A DNA stretch of 33,597 nucleotides from Clostridia bacterium (GTDB lineage Bacteria > Bacillota > Clostridia > Oscillospirales > CAG-272). A program made the position numbers and the translations under genes. The stretch is from NCBI GenBank assembly GCA_017550315.1, contig JAFZPN010000156.1, positions 1 to 33,597 on the forward strand, in the 5' to 3' direction. The notes under the pieces were generated by a model. That model saw nothing but the letters and a program-made list of their open reading frames with translations, was not told the origin of the DNA and did no database searches. Below, piece by piece: positions 23,817 through 33,232 of the stretch (position 1 is its first letter; every line of letters starts with the position of its first letter).

Positions 23817-23995
23817 AGTGAACAGCGAAGAGTGAAAAGTGAATAGTTGAGGAAGGAAACCTCCGGTTTCCCATAATTGCAAACGGTTGTGCGGCTGTAC
23901 GGGAAATACAGCTTCACAGCCGTTTGATTCTTTTGAAATCCGCCCCGCGGATTTCTTCCACACGTATTCACTATTCACTTTTCATTATTCTCTCA
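23815..23995. repeat. Structured intergenic element R3
   Basis: Left heptads AGTGAAC, AGCGAAG, AGTGAAA, AGTGAAT (23817-23845) and right heptads ATTCACT, ATTCACT, TTTCATT, ATTCTCT (23966-23993) are inverted. Three hairpins lie between: GGAAACC/GGTTTCC (23855-23871), a long two-part stem AAACGGTTGTG/CACAGCCGTTT with inner GCTGTA/TACAGC (23881-23925), and GAAATCCGC/GCGGATTTC (23935-23955). It begins at the stop codon of the last phage gene. The rest of 23996-24144 holds the next promoter. Confidence 0.85.
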
Positions 23996-24045
23996 TATAT
24001 TTGCGGCTTTTTCGTTTTCTCACCAAACTTTCATCTCCTCCGCCC

Positions 24046-24074
24046 TTGACTTCCGGGGCATTTCATGGTATGAT
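24046..24074 (+). promoter_or_regulatory. Promoter of the 570-aa membrane protein gene
   Basis: TTGACT (24046-24051), 17-nt spacer and TATGAT (24069-24074). The start would be near 24081, giving a leader of about 64 nt in which I see no riboswitch fold. Confidence 0.8.
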
Positions 24075-24144
24075 ATGTTTGTCAAGATATGGTCTGACGC
24101 GCCGGGGGTGAAAATCACGCCCGGACAATGCGAAAGGAACCCTC

Positions 24145-25857
24145 ATGATCCTCAAAAACAACAAGAAACACCGGGAGACCCGCGAAAAAAGCCGCGCGCT
24201 GCCCGTGATCCTCTTCCTCGCCGCCGTGCTCCTTCTCGCGGGGATCGTCTATTACGTCACCCTGCCCGCGATCAACATCCATTCCGGCGGATTCTGGACC
24301 TACGTGATCTTCCTCCTCATCCTTGCCCTGGTCTCCTATTACGTGATCGGCATCCTCACGGGGAAGATCTTCGCCGAGACCGTCCGGTTCCCCTCCGGCG
24401 CGATCGACTTCCACACCTCGACCGAGGGCGGAAAGAGGACGAGATTCCCCCGCTTCATCATCGCCCTCATCGGCGCGATCCTCGCCTTCCTTCTGATCGG
24501 CTCCCTCGTCGGGTCCTCGATCTTCCGCGCGAAGACCTATTCCTCCCTCATCACGGTCGAGGACGCGGACTTCGCCTCCGGGATCGCCGAGACGGAATAC
24601 GTCACCGACATCGCCCTGATGGACACGGCTTCGGCCCGCATCATCGGCGCGCGCACCCTCGGCACCCTCTCCGACCTCGTCTCGCAGTATAATGTCTCGT
24701 ACAGCTACACCCAGATCGCGATGCAGAACGCGAAGGGCGAGAGCCATCCCTACAAGGTCGCGCCGCTCGAATACGCGTCCTTCTTCAAGTGGATCCAGAA
24801 CAAGGCGGCGGGCATCCCCGGCTACGTCAAGGTCGACACCGTGCGCTTTGAGGCGGAGTTCGTGCGCCTCTCCGGCGAATACATCCGCTACAGCCCGTCC
24901 GCGTACTTCTCGAAAAACCTCCTGCGCTCCCTGCGCTTTGCCTACCCGACCGCGATCTTCGGCAGCATCTGCTTCGAGGTCGACGACAACGGGCATCCCT
25001 ACTGGGTCGCCTCGACCATGAAGCCGCACGCCGGGCTCTTCGGCGCGATGGACGTCGACACGGTCGTCACCCTCGACGCCTGCACCGGCGAAGTCGCCCG
25101 GTACGCGCCTGCCGATTCTCCCGACTGGATCGACATCGTCTACTACGGCGATCTGATCTGCCAGAAATACGACTGGTACGGGATGCTCCGCGGCGGATGG
25201 CTCAACTCGGAATTCAGCCAGGTCAACTGCGTCGTGACGACGGACGACTTCGGCTACAAGATCATCGGCAACGACGTCTACATCTTCACCGGTGTGACCT
25301 CCACCTCGAACGACGAGGCGAACATCGGCTTCATCCTCGCGAACAGCCGCACGGGCGATTACCGCTTCTTCTCCGTGGCCGGCGCGGAGGAATATTCCGC
25401 CATGTCCGCCGCCGAGGGCTCGGTCCAGCAGTTCGGCTACCGCGCGTCCTTCCCGTCCCTCATCAACGTGGGCGGCGAGGCGACGTACATCATGGTCCTG
25501 AAGGACGCCTCCGGCATTGTCAAGATGTATTCGATGGTCAATGTCAAGAACTACAACCTCGTCGTGACGAGCTCGACACAGGAGGACGTCTTCCAGAAAT
25601 ATAAGGCGATCCTGAAGCAGAATGGCGTCACGGAGCCCGTCGACGACGTCCTGCCCGGCGAGGCGGTTCTCGACGAGATCCTCTACGTGACCGAGGGGGG
25701 CGAAACCGTCGTCTACCTCAAGACGGACACCGGCGTCTACAAGATGCCCTTCGACGAATCCGTCCTCTTCCTCGAGCCCGGCGACACGGTGCAGTTCTTC
25801 AAGAGCTGGGTCCTGCCGAGCGGCGTCACCGAGATCACGGATCTGAAGAAGAAATAA
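24145..25857 (+). CDS. Conserved membrane protein of unknown function
   Basis: The 570-aa product has three membrane helices near the N-terminus (about 20-42, 49-72, 106-126) and a large remaining domain of about 440 residues after the third helix. Apart from DNGHPYWVASTMKP and WIDIVYYGDLICQKYDWYG I see no enzyme motif. By topology the large domain is probably outside the membrane. AAAGGA lies before the ATG, behind its own promoter. The two lipoprotein genes follow on the same strand and no terminator separates them, so they may be co-expressed. I do not recognise a named family. Confidence 0.7.
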   Translation: MILKNNKKHRETREKSRALPVILFLAAVLLLAGIVYYVTLPAINIHSGGFWTYVIFLLILALVSYYVIGILTGKIFAETVRFPSGAIDFHTSTEGGKRTRFPRFIIALIGAILAFLLIGSLVGSSIFRAKTYSSLITVEDADFASGIAETEYVTDIALMDTASARIIGARTLGTLSDLVSQYNVSYSYTQIAMQNAKGESHPYKVAPLEYASFFKWIQNKAAGIPGYVKVDTVRFEAEFVRLSGEYIRYSPSAYFSKNLLRSLRFAYPTAIFGSICFEVDDNGHPYWVASTMKPHAGLFGAMDVDTVVTLDACTGEVARYAPADSPDWIDIVYYGDLICQKYDWYGMLRGGWLNSEFSQVNCVVTTDDFGYKIIGNDVYIFTGVTSTSNDEANIGFILANSRTGDYRFFSVAGAEEYSAMSAAEGSVQQFGYRASFPSLINVGGEATYIMVLKDASGIVKMYSMVNVKNYNLVVTSSTQEDVFQKYKAILKQNGVTEPVDDVLPGEAVLDEILYVTEGGETVVYLKTDTGVYKMPFDESVLFLEPGDTVQFFKSWVLPSGVTEITDLKKK

Positions 25858-25896
25858 TCCCCCGAGTCCCACCGAAACTTTCCGGAGGTGCGGTTC

Positions 25897-27606
25897 ATGA
25901 AACGCACATTTCCTGCGATACTCCTTCTGATTGCCATCCTCCTCTCCCTCTGCGCGTGCGCCTTCCCGGGACGCGGGGAAAAGGAGCCCGTGGAGACGGA
26001 ACCGCCCGTTGAGACCGAACCGCCGATCCCGCTCTTCTCGTGGGAAGAGCCCGGGACCGGAACGGAAGGGTCGGGAACCTCCTCCCAGTCGGGCGACGGT
26101 CCCGCGGAGCTGCGCGACTTCGGCAGCCTTCCGCCGGCCTCGACCCTCTGGACCTCCCTCACCGAGGGCGAGGACACGGCGCGCGACGGTCTCTTCACCC
26201 GGACGGCCACCGCGCTCGTCACCGAACAGATCGTCCGGTACTGCATGAGCGCCGACTGGCTGACGAGCGATTTCACGGTCCCCGATCAGCGGGCGGTCAC
26301 GAACTTCCTCGTCTCGACCTACCGCTACCGCAACGTCACCGGCTATCCGACCTATCTCGCGAGCCTGCTCGAATGGGACGCGGAGGCGGAGGTCTACACC
26401 GTCTCTCCAGAAGCGGCGGACGCCGTGTCGCGCGGACTCTTCGGCTACACGGAGAACCCCATGGAGACCAAAACGGGCTTCGGGTATGATCTGCTCTCCG
26501 GACGGTATGAGTTCGGCGCGGGCACGATCGAGCGCACCTCCTACGAGATCTCCGATTTGAAGGTCTCCTCCGACGCCGTCTCCTCCGAAGCGCGCTTCCG
26601 CATCACCGAAGTCTCGGTCGGACGCCGTACGGACCGCGGCGAATACCGCATCTTTTACTATCACCCGCAGGACGGCTCCGGCTCGTCCATTCTGCCGCGG
26701 ATGCTCCTCGTGAAGAAGACCGCGGCCCTCACCCCGTCCCAGACCAAGACCGAACCTCCGATCCTCGCGGATGTCGCCGCGGCGCCGGTCCCGACCTTCC
26801 TCTCCGCCGAAGTGCAGACCCTCTACCGGCAGGCGAAGGCCCTCTATCCCGCCCTCGTCGGCGCGCCTGCGGAGGCGATCGATCTGATCCCGATGAACGA
26901 TAACGAGCCCTTCCTCCCCGGCACCTATTACGGCCTCACGACCCAGACCGGTGCGGACGGCGTGGCCCGCACGTACTTCTATCCCCGCGGGCGGTACACC
27001 AATTTCTACGCCTTCAATACGGTCCTGACCTCGATCTTCACCTGGAGCTTCGCGCAGGAGCTCGCCGGGACCCGCTACATCGCGATCGACGGACGGCTCG
27101 CGGCGGATGCGAACGCCGGACGGCAGCCCCGCACGGACTATCTCCCCGCCCTCGACGACTTTGAGCTCATCGAAGCCGCCGACTGGAAGATCGATTTCTG
27201 GTACTATAGCTACTACGGCGACCCGGAGAATCCCTCGGTCGAGCGCTCCCTCATCTCCCTGCTCAACACGGACATCGGCTGGCGGTTCGCGTCCTTCACG
27301 ACGGGCGAATACGCCTGGGGGGAATCGACCGAACGCGACGTCCCGGTCCGGGATCCCGTCCCCGCGGCAGTACCGGTCGAAGAGCCCACAGCGGAACCTC
27401 CGGCAGAGACGCCGACGGACACGCCAACGGAACCGACATCCGAACAGCCCTCCGCGACCGAACAGCCGGCAGAGACGCCCGCGGAAACGCCGACGCAGCC
27501 CGCCGAACCGACCGAACCGGAAACGCCTGTGACGGATCCGAATGAAAACGACTGGTGGGATCCGCCCGCGGACATCGACCAGCTGCCCTTCGACGTGACG
27601 CCGTAA
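25897..27606 (+). CDS. Lipoprotein of unknown function, paralogue 1
   Basis: A 569-aa protein with a lipoprotein signal (MKRTFPAILLLIAILLSLCA, lipobox LCAC with Cys at 21). An acidic Pro-rich linker leads to domain 1 (about 84-274, opening LWTSLTEGEDTARDGLFTR and TEQIVRYCM) and domain 2 (about 298-478, with NEPFLPGTYY and TDIGWRFASF). The C-terminal ~60 residues are Pro/Glu/Thr repeats of the PAETPT type. An in-frame GTG at 25888 lies in the ribosome site; ATG 25897 with GGAGG at 25884-25888 is preferred. Both domains recur in the next gene. Function unknown; surface location is inferred. Confidence 0.8.
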   Translation: MKRTFPAILLLIAILLSLCACAFPGRGEKEPVETEPPVETEPPIPLFSWEEPGTGTEGSGTSSQSGDGPAELRDFGSLPPASTLWTSLTEGEDTARDGLFTRTATALVTEQIVRYCMSADWLTSDFTVPDQRAVTNFLVSTYRYRNVTGYPTYLASLLEWDAEAEVYTVSPEAADAVSRGLFGYTENPMETKTGFGYDLLSGRYEFGAGTIERTSYEISDLKVSSDAVSSEARFRITEVSVGRRTDRGEYRIFYYHPQDGSGSSILPRMLLVKKTAALTPSQTKTEPPILADVAAAPVPTFLSAEVQTLYRQAKALYPALVGAPAEAIDLIPMNDNEPFLPGTYYGLTTQTGADGVARTYFYPRGRYTNFYAFNTVLTSIFTWSFAQELAGTRYIAIDGRLAADANAGRQPRTDYLPALDDFELIEAADWKIDFWYYSYYGDPENPSVERSLISLLNTDIGWRFASFTTGEYAWGESTERDVPVRDPVPAAVPVEEPTAEPPAETPTDTPTEPTSEQPSATEQPAETPAETPTQPAEPTEPETPVTDPNENDWWDPPADIDQLPFDVTP

Positions 27607-27722
27607 CATGCGCGAAAAATTAAATATTCTGTAAACAGCGGCGCGGGGAGGGAACTTTTCCGCGCCGCCTGCCGTCTAATGGGCAGAAAACGAAAAAACG
27701 GAAAAACCGGGAGGTGAATCCG

Positions 27723-29795
27723 GTGAAACCCAAGCACACATACGGCGGGAGCCGCGCGCTGCCTTTGATGCTCGCGCTCCTCTTCTGCCTGCCCTCCTGC
27801 GCCGCGCTGGATTCCTTCGCGGAAATGCACGAGACCTCCGTCTATATCCCCATCGAGTCCCAGGTCACGGATCCCCTCTTCTCCTGGGAGAACGAGGATC
27901 CCGAACCTGAGCCGGAACCCGCGGAGCCCGACGCGCCCGAAGTAGCTTCTCCCGCGGAAGAACTCCCCTTCGATCCGGTTCCGACCGCGGAGATCCCCTC
28001 TCCGAGTCCGGGCGAGGTCGAAGTGAAGCCGCCGGAAGAACAGGAAGAGCCTGAAGAACCCGAAGAACCCGAAGCCGAAGCGGAGCCGGAAGGACCGTCC
28101 CGTGCGGTCGGCTCGACGCCGTGGACCTCCCTCACCGCGGGGGAAGACGAAGCCCGCGAGGGGCTCTTCACCCGGGCGGAGACCGCGCTCGTCGCCGAAC
28201 AGATCGTCCGCTGCTGCGTCAACCGGACGTGGCTGAGCGCCGAAGTGCTCACGACGCGCGGCTTTGACGCCGATTCCGTCTCGAACTTCTATTTTTCCTC
28301 GCTCAAATACGCCGCGGCCGAAGACTATCCCGAGACTCTGTGCGGCATCGTCGCGTGGAACGAAAACGAAGCGAAATATGCCGTCACCGAAAAAGGCGCG
28401 GACATCGCAAACCGCTTCTTCCCGGGCGATCACAGGACCACTGAAACGGACGACCGCTACACCGTCGACGAGGACGGCTATCCGGTGTCGAAATATGACC
28501 TCACGGACCTCGAGATCCTCTCCGACGAGATCTCGACCGTGGCGCGCTTCCGCCTGATTTCCTACGAAGGCAGGGAACCCGAGGACTGCGGCGAATACCG
28601 CCTCTTCTTCTATCAAAATAAGGGGACCGGCAAGGAATCGAATCCGATCCCGCGTATGCTCTTTGCGAAGAAGGAAGATGCCGAAGACGCCGACGCGGAC
28701 CTGCTGCCCCTGCGCGACTGGGTGTATGAGAAGCCGATCCCCGACTTCCTGAACGAGGAGCAGGCCGATCTATGGCGGCAGGCGCTGATGCTCGAAGGAC
28801 TGGAGAGCGATCCCGTTTATTTCCTTGAATCCTTCCCGCGCAAAGACGGCGAGCCCTTCCTCTCCGGCGAATGCTATCCCGTCCTTTCCACGGTCGACGA
28901 AAACGGCACGGCGTGGGACTGGACCCTCGTGCGCGGCCGGTTTGAGAACTACTACGACTTCGAGCGCGCCGTCACCTCGGTCTATACGTGGGGCGCGTGG
29001 GAAGACCGGAAGATCAACTTCAAGAACTTCGACGGCAAGCTGCGCGTCGCGAACGGCGCGATGGGCTCGCGGGTCGGACACATGCCGGAATACGACCGCT
29101 TCGAGATCATCACCTCGAACGAATGGACCCTCGATTTCTGGTACATCGCCGCCTACGAGCACGATCTCGGCACGGAGGACGGCCCGATCGACTACGAGCG
29201 CTGGCACGTCACCTATGTGAGTACCGATTCCGGCTGGCGGCTGTCCGAATTCGCGTCGGGGACCTGGGGCGGCGCTTCCGGGGAAAACCGGATCACGGCG
29301 CACCGCATCTCCGACGACGGCGCGAAGCTCCTCACCGAGCAGATCGTGCGCTATGTGATGCCGCAGTCCTGGACTGACGGGGACATCGCATTCGGCAACG
29401 ACGACGCCCTGCGGTTCCTCTACTCGCTCAGCCTCTTTGCCGACCGGGAAGATCATCCGTATTCCCCCTATGTCCGCCGGATGGAGGACCGGGAGCGGTT
29501 TGAGATCCGCGAGGAAGACGCCCGCATGATCGTGAAGGAGGTCTTCGGCATCGACGATCTCGTGATCCCGGACGGCGCGTTCGACGAAGTCGCCGGATGC
29601 GTGTGGATCCCGGTGGGGATCGAACTGCCGACGACGGGGTATGACTGCGAGGACTTCCACGTCCTGTCCGACGGCATGAGCCGCACGGCGATGTTCTACC
29701 TCACGGACGAGGACGGCATGGTCGGCACGTACCTCTTTACCTATGCCCACGGCGTCTTCGGAAAGCCCATGCTCTCCGCGGAGCGCGCGGGATAA
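27723..29795 (+). CDS. Lipoprotein of unknown function, paralogue 2 with an extra domain copy
   Basis: A 690-aa protein with a lipoprotein signal ending LPSC. A Pro/Glu-rich linker (about 60-128) leads to domain 1 (133-317, PWTSLTAGEDEAREGLFTRA), domain 2 (340-517, GEPFLSGECYP and TDSGWRLSEF) and a second copy of domain 1 (about 527-690, LLTEQIVRYVM, then VLSDGMSRTAMFYL). GTG 27723 is preferred because GGGAGG at 27709-27714 is 8 nt upstream; a GTG at 27714 lies inside that site. The spacer from paralogue 1 holds a stable stem (GGCGCGG/CCGCGCC) without a T run. Function unknown. Confidence 0.78.
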   Translation: MKPKHTYGGSRALPLMLALLFCLPSCAALDSFAEMHETSVYIPIESQVTDPLFSWENEDPEPEPEPAEPDAPEVASPAEELPFDPVPTAEIPSPSPGEVEVKPPEEQEEPEEPEEPEAEAEPEGPSRAVGSTPWTSLTAGEDEAREGLFTRAETALVAEQIVRCCVNRTWLSAEVLTTRGFDADSVSNFYFSSLKYAAAEDYPETLCGIVAWNENEAKYAVTEKGADIANRFFPGDHRTTETDDRYTVDEDGYPVSKYDLTDLEILSDEISTVARFRLISYEGREPEDCGEYRLFFYQNKGTGKESNPIPRMLFAKKEDAEDADADLLPLRDWVYEKPIPDFLNEEQADLWRQALMLEGLESDPVYFLESFPRKDGEPFLSGECYPVLSTVDENGTAWDWTLVRGRFENYYDFERAVTSVYTWGAWEDRKINFKNFDGKLRVANGAMGSRVGHMPEYDRFEIITSNEWTLDFWYIAAYEHDLGTEDGPIDYERWHVTYVSTDSGWRLSEFASGTWGGASGENRITAHRISDDGAKLLTEQIVRYVMPQSWTDGDIAFGNDDALRFLYSLSLFADREDHPYSPYVRRMEDRERFEIREEDARMIVKEVFGIDDLVIPDGAFDEVAGCVWIPVGIELPTTGYDCEDFHVLSDGMSRTAMFYLTDEDGMVGTYLFTYAHGVFGKPMLSAERAG

Positions 29796-29830
29796 ACCTT
29801 GTTCTTTCGCGAGGATTCGTGTATAACATA

Positions 29831-30013
29831 GAGAAGAGTGAAAAGAGAATAGTGAAGAGTTGAGGAAGAAACCCTGACGGGTTTCAAATGAATCGGAAAC
29901 GGTCGTGAAGCTGTATATGACGTACAGCTGCACGACCGTCTGATTTTTCCGAAATCCGCCCCGCGGATTTCTTCATCAACTATTCACTTTTCTCTCTTCT
30001 CTTTTCACTTCTC
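29831..30013. repeat. Structured intergenic element R4
   Basis: Left heptads AGAGAAG, AGTGAAA, AGAGAAT, AGTGAAG (29831-29858) and right heptads ATTCACT, TTTCTCT, CTTCTCT, TTTCACT (29981-30008) are inverted. Hairpins are GAAACCC/GGGTTTC (29868-29885), AAACGGTCGTG with CACGACCGTCT and inner GCTGTA/TACAGC (29897-29941), and GAAATCCGC/GCGGATTTC (29951-29971). It lies between convergent genes and encodes the uvrA stop and last residues. Confidence 0.85.
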
Positions 30014-32853
30014 GTCCGATCCTCCATGCTGAGCTTTCCCCGCAGGTACTGCCCCGTATAGGACCACGGCATCTCCGCGACCTCTTCGGGCGTGCCGCGC
30101 GCGATCACCGTGCCGCCGGCGTCTCCGCCCTCCGGACCCATGTCGAGGATGTAGTCCGCGCACTTGATGAGGTCGAGGTTGTGTTCGATCACGACGACGG
30201 TGTTCCCGGCATCCGTGAGCTGCTGCAGGATCGCAATCAGCATCTCCACATCCGCGGAGTGCAGGCCCGTCGTCGGCTCGTCGAGGACGTAGAGCGTCTT
30301 GCCCGTCGACCGCTTCGAGAGCTCCGTCGCGAGCTTCACGCGCTGTGCCTCGCCGCCCGAGAGCGTGGTCGACGCCTGCCCGATCTTGATATACCCGAGC
30401 CCGACGTCGCAGAGCAGCTTCAGGCGGTTTCCGATGCGCGGGATGTCACGGAAGAACGCCACGCCCTCGTCCGCCGTCATTTCGAGCACGTCCGCGATGG
30501 ACTTGTCCTTGTACTTCACCTCGAGCGTCTCCCGGTTGTACCGCTTGCCGTGGCACACGTCGCAGGTCACGTACACGTCCGGGAGGAAGTGCATCTCGAT
30601 CTTCTTCACGCCGTCGCCCTCGCAGGCCTCGCATCGGCCGCCGCGCACGTTGAATGAGAACCGCCCGCTCGCATAGCCGCGCATCTTGGCGCCCGGCGTC
30701 TGCGCGAACAGATTGCGGATGTCCGTGAACAGGCCCGTGTAGGTGGCGGGATTGGAACGCGGCGTCCGTCCGATCGGGGACTGGTCGATCGCGATGATCT
30801 TGTCGAGCGCCTCCGCCCCTTCGATCCGGTCGTGATCGCCGGGGAAGGTGACGGCGCGGTTCAGGGTATGCGCGAGGGAGCGGTAGAGGATCGCGTTGAT
30901 GAGCGAGGATTTTCCCGATCCCGAGACGCCCGTCACGCAGACGAAGCACCCGAGCGGGATCTCCACGTCGATGTTCTTGAGGTTGTTCTCCCGCGCGCCG
31001 ACGATCTTCACGAACTTGCCGTTTCCCGCGCGGCGCACGGCGGGGACCGGGATCGAACGGCGTCCCGCGAGATAGTCGCCCGTGATCGAGGCGGGACAGG
31101 CGGCGACCTCCTCGGGCGTACCCGTCGCAACGACCTCGCCGCCGTGGATGCCCGCCTTCGGGCCGATGTCGATGAGGTAGTCCGCCGCGCGCATGGTCTC
31201 CTCGTCATGCTCCACGACGATCACGGAGTTGCCGAGGTCGCGCAGGCTCTTGAGGGTCGCGATCAGCTTGCCGTTGTCCCGCTGGTGCAGGCCGATGGAC
31301 GGCTCGTCGAGGATGTAGAGCACCCCCGCGAGGGAGGAGCCGATCTGAGTCGCGAGCCGGATGCGCTGTGCTTCGCCGCCGGAGAGGGTGGCGGACCGGC
31401 GCGCCAGGGAGAGATAGTCGAGCCCGACCGAGACGAGGAACCCGAGCCGGGATTTCAGCTCCTTGAGGATCTCCCGCGCGATCTGCATCTCCGTCGGGGT
31501 GAAGGAGAGGGAAGCGGTGAACGCGAGGGAATCGGTGACGGACATCTTGCAGAATTCGTGGATGTTCTTGCCGCCCACCGTGACGGCGAGGGCCTCGTGG
31601 TTGAGCTTCGCGCCGTGGCATTCGGGGCATTCGCGCTCCGTCATGAATTCGTCGTAGTATTCCGCGTTCCATGCGCCGGGCTGCGCGCGGTCCTCCATGA
31701 TTTTGAGGATCCCGCCGAAGGCGGTCGTCACGTGGTTGACGCGGTCGCCGAAGGAGCGGTCCACGGTAAAGGACTCCGGGGTGCCGTAAAGGAGTGCGTC
31801 GCGGGCGGCCTTCGGGAAATCTTTGAGGGGCATGTCGAGGGACGCGCCGTAATGCTCGACGACGGCCTTGATGAGAGGTCCGTTCCACGAGGCCTCCTCG
31901 AGGCTCTTGAAGCCGTTGACCTGCACCGCGCCCTCCCGGAGGGACAGCGTGTCGTCCGGGATCACCTTGCGCGGATCGATGGACCGCAGGACGCCGAGTC
32001 CCGCGCATGTCGGGCACGCGCCGAAGGGATTGTTGAAGGAGAACATGCGCGGCTCGAGCTCGCCGAAGGAAATGCCGTGCTCGGGGCAGGCGTAGTTCGT
32101 TGAGAACGTGAACTCGCGCGCCTCCTCGCCCTCCCGGGGAACGGTGACGACGGTGAGGGAGCCCTCGGATTCGCGCAGGGCCGTCTCGACCGAGTCCGTG
32201 AGGCGGCTCCGGAGGCCGTCCTTCATCACGAGGCGGTCGACGACGAGCTCCACCGAATGCCGCTGGTTCTTGTCGAGGGTGATCTCCTCGCCGAGATCGT
32301 AGAGGATCCCGTCGACGCGGACGCGCACGAAGCCGCTCTTCTTGGCGTCGGCGAAGACCTTCTCATGCCGGCCCTTCTTCCCGCGCACGACGGGGGAGAG
32401 GACGAGGAAGCGCGTGCCTTCGGGGAGGGCCATGAGGGAGTCGAGGATCGTGTCCACCGAGGTCTGGCGGATCTCGCGGCCGCAGACCGGGCAGTGCGGG
32501 ATCCCGAGGCGCGCGTACAGGAGGCGGAGATAGTCGTAGATCTCCGTCACGGTCCCGACGGTCGAGCGCGGGTTCTTGGACGTGGTTTTCTGGTCGATGG
32601 AGATGGCGGGGGAGAGCCCCTCGATCGAATCGACGTCCGGCTTGTCGAGCTGACCGATGAACATGCGGGCGTAGGAGGAGAGGGACTCCACGAAGCGGCG
32701 GTGACCCTCGGCGTAGATCGTGTCGAACGCGAGGGAGGACTTGCCGGAGCCGGAGAGTCCGGTGAAAACGACGAGCTTGTCCCGCGGGACGTTGACGTCG
32801 ATGTTTTTTAAGTTGTTCATCCGCGCGCCGCGGACGGAGATGAATTCGGGCAT
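29980..32853 (-). CDS. uvrA: UvrABC excinuclease subunit A
   Basis: The 957-aa product is a full UvrA, slightly longer than the usual ~940. Walker A sites are GLSGSGKS (32-39) and GVSGSGKS in the second half. ABC signatures [12 protein letters not shown] and [12 protein letters not shown] are each followed by [10 protein letters not shown] or [10 protein letters not shown]. Zinc modules show [24 protein letters not shown] and CEACEGDG with CDVCHGKR. It scans DNA for damage and loads UvrB. The extra ~15 C-terminal residues ([12 protein letters not shown]) and the stop are encoded by repeat R4. The ribosome site GAGG is weak. I see no LexA-type GAAC-N4-GTTC box upstream. Confidence 0.97.
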   Translation of the reverse strand: MPEFISVRGARMNNLKNIDVNVPRDKLVVFTGLSGSGKSSLAFDTIYAEGHRRFVESLSSYARMFIGQLDKPDVDSIEGLSPAISIDQKTTSKNPRSTVGTVTEIYDYLRLLYARLGIPHCPVCGREIRQTSVDTILDSLMALPEGTRFLVLSPVVRGKKGRHEKVFADAKKSGFVRVRVDGILYDLGEEITLDKNQRHSVELVVDRLVMKDGLRSRLTDSVETALRESEGSLTVVTVPREGEEAREFTFSTNYACPEHGISFGELEPRMFSFNNPFGACPTCAGLGVLRSIDPRKVIPDDTLSLREGAVQVNGFKSLEEASWNGPLIKAVVEHYGASLDMPLKDFPKAARDALLYGTPESFTVDRSFGDRVNHVTTAFGGILKIMEDRAQPGAWNAEYYDEFMTERECPECHGAKLNHEALAVTVGGKNIHEFCKMSVTDSLAFTASLSFTPTEMQIAREILKELKSRLGFLVSVGLDYLSLARRSATLSGGEAQRIRLATQIGSSLAGVLYILDEPSIGLHQRDNGKLIATLKSLRDLGNSVIVVEHDEETMRAADYLIDIGPKAGIHGGEVVATGTPEEVAACPASITGDYLAGRRSIPVPAVRRAGNGKFVKIVGARENNLKNIDVEIPLGCFVCVTGVSGSGKSSLINAILYRSLAHTLNRAVTFPGDHDRIEGAEALDKIIAIDQSPIGRTPRSNPATYTGLFTDIRNLFAQTPGAKMRGYASGRFSFNVRGGRCEACEGDGVKKIEMHFLPDVYVTCDVCHGKRYNRETLEVKYKDKSIADVLEMTADEGVAFFRDIPRIGNRLKLLCDVGLGYIKIGQASTTLSGGEAQRVKLATELSKRSTGKTLYVLDEPTTGLHSADVEMLIAILQQLTDAGNTVVVIEHNLDLIKCADYILDMGPEGGDAGGTVIARGTPEEVAEMPWSYTGQYLRGKLSMEDRTRSEKRREKSE

Positions 32854-32913
32854 GGGGCGGGTACCTCGTGGAAAGAATGAGTCGGACCGGCGGAAATCTT
32901 CAGCCGCTCCCTC

Positions 32914-32942
32914 ATTATATTAGAATTTAAAATCTTTGTCAA
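32914..32942 (-). promoter_or_regulatory. Consensus sigma-A promoter of uvrA
   Basis: Minus strand: TTGACA (32942-32937), 17-nt spacer and TATAAT (32919-32914). Transcription would start near 32907, about 54 nt before the start codon. The surrounding 32920-32980 is AT-rich, like an UP element. Confidence 0.88.
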
Positions 32943-32999
32943 TAGATTTTATAAATTTTCTGCAATTTTTTCCGGAAACTGCCGAATGGGAAGGGGTAC

Positions 33000-33045
33000 G
33001 GATTGCCACGTCGCAGGTCTCGGGACCTGCTCCTCGCAATGACAC
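33000..33045. repeat. Palindromic dispersed repeat, copy 1
   Basis: Ends GGATTGCCACGTCG and CTCCTCGCAATGACAC frame a small hairpin CAGGTCTCGGGACCTG. The outer sequence resembles the widespread bacterial family with ends GATTGCCAC and GCAATGACA. The second copy at 33138-33193 lies in inverted orientation. Confidence 0.75.
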
Positions 33046-33137
33046 AATTTTGTGCATTGCAGGATGGATTCTGAGGCGCTATCGCACGGTTCACAAACGG
33101 TTACACCGCAGAAACCGGGCATCCATCATATAAACAG

Positions 33138-33193
33138 GTGTCATTGCTGAGGAGTGAATTTCCGCAAGCGGAAACTCTTCGACGTGGCAATCC
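33138..33193. repeat. Palindromic dispersed repeat, copy 2 (inverted)
   Basis: The reverse complement begins GGATTGCCACGTCG and ends CTCCTCAGCAATGACAC, matching copy 1 at both ends. The hairpin between is different (TTTCCGC/GCGGAAA). The unit GAGTGAATTTCC in its centre recurs in the tandem array at 33233. The 90 nt between the copies hold no gene. Confidence 0.75.
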
Positions 33194-33232
33194 TTTCTCT
33201 TTACGAAATCGCTGTGAGAAGAGAAGGGGAAT

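Noticed and set aside
24115..27609. A 1164-codon open frame on the minus strand
   Set aside because: It lies opposite the membrane protein and lipoprotein genes, whose signal peptides, ribosome sites and paralogy are convincing. Long antisense frames are expected in GC-rich DNA with strong codon bias.
27607..27722. Terminator between the two lipoprotein genes
   Set aside because: A GC-rich stem is present but no T run follows on the plus strand, so a true terminator is not supported.
32854..32999. LexA operator upstream of uvrA
   Set aside because: No GAAC-N4-GTTC or close variant is seen; only a consensus sigma-A promoter.
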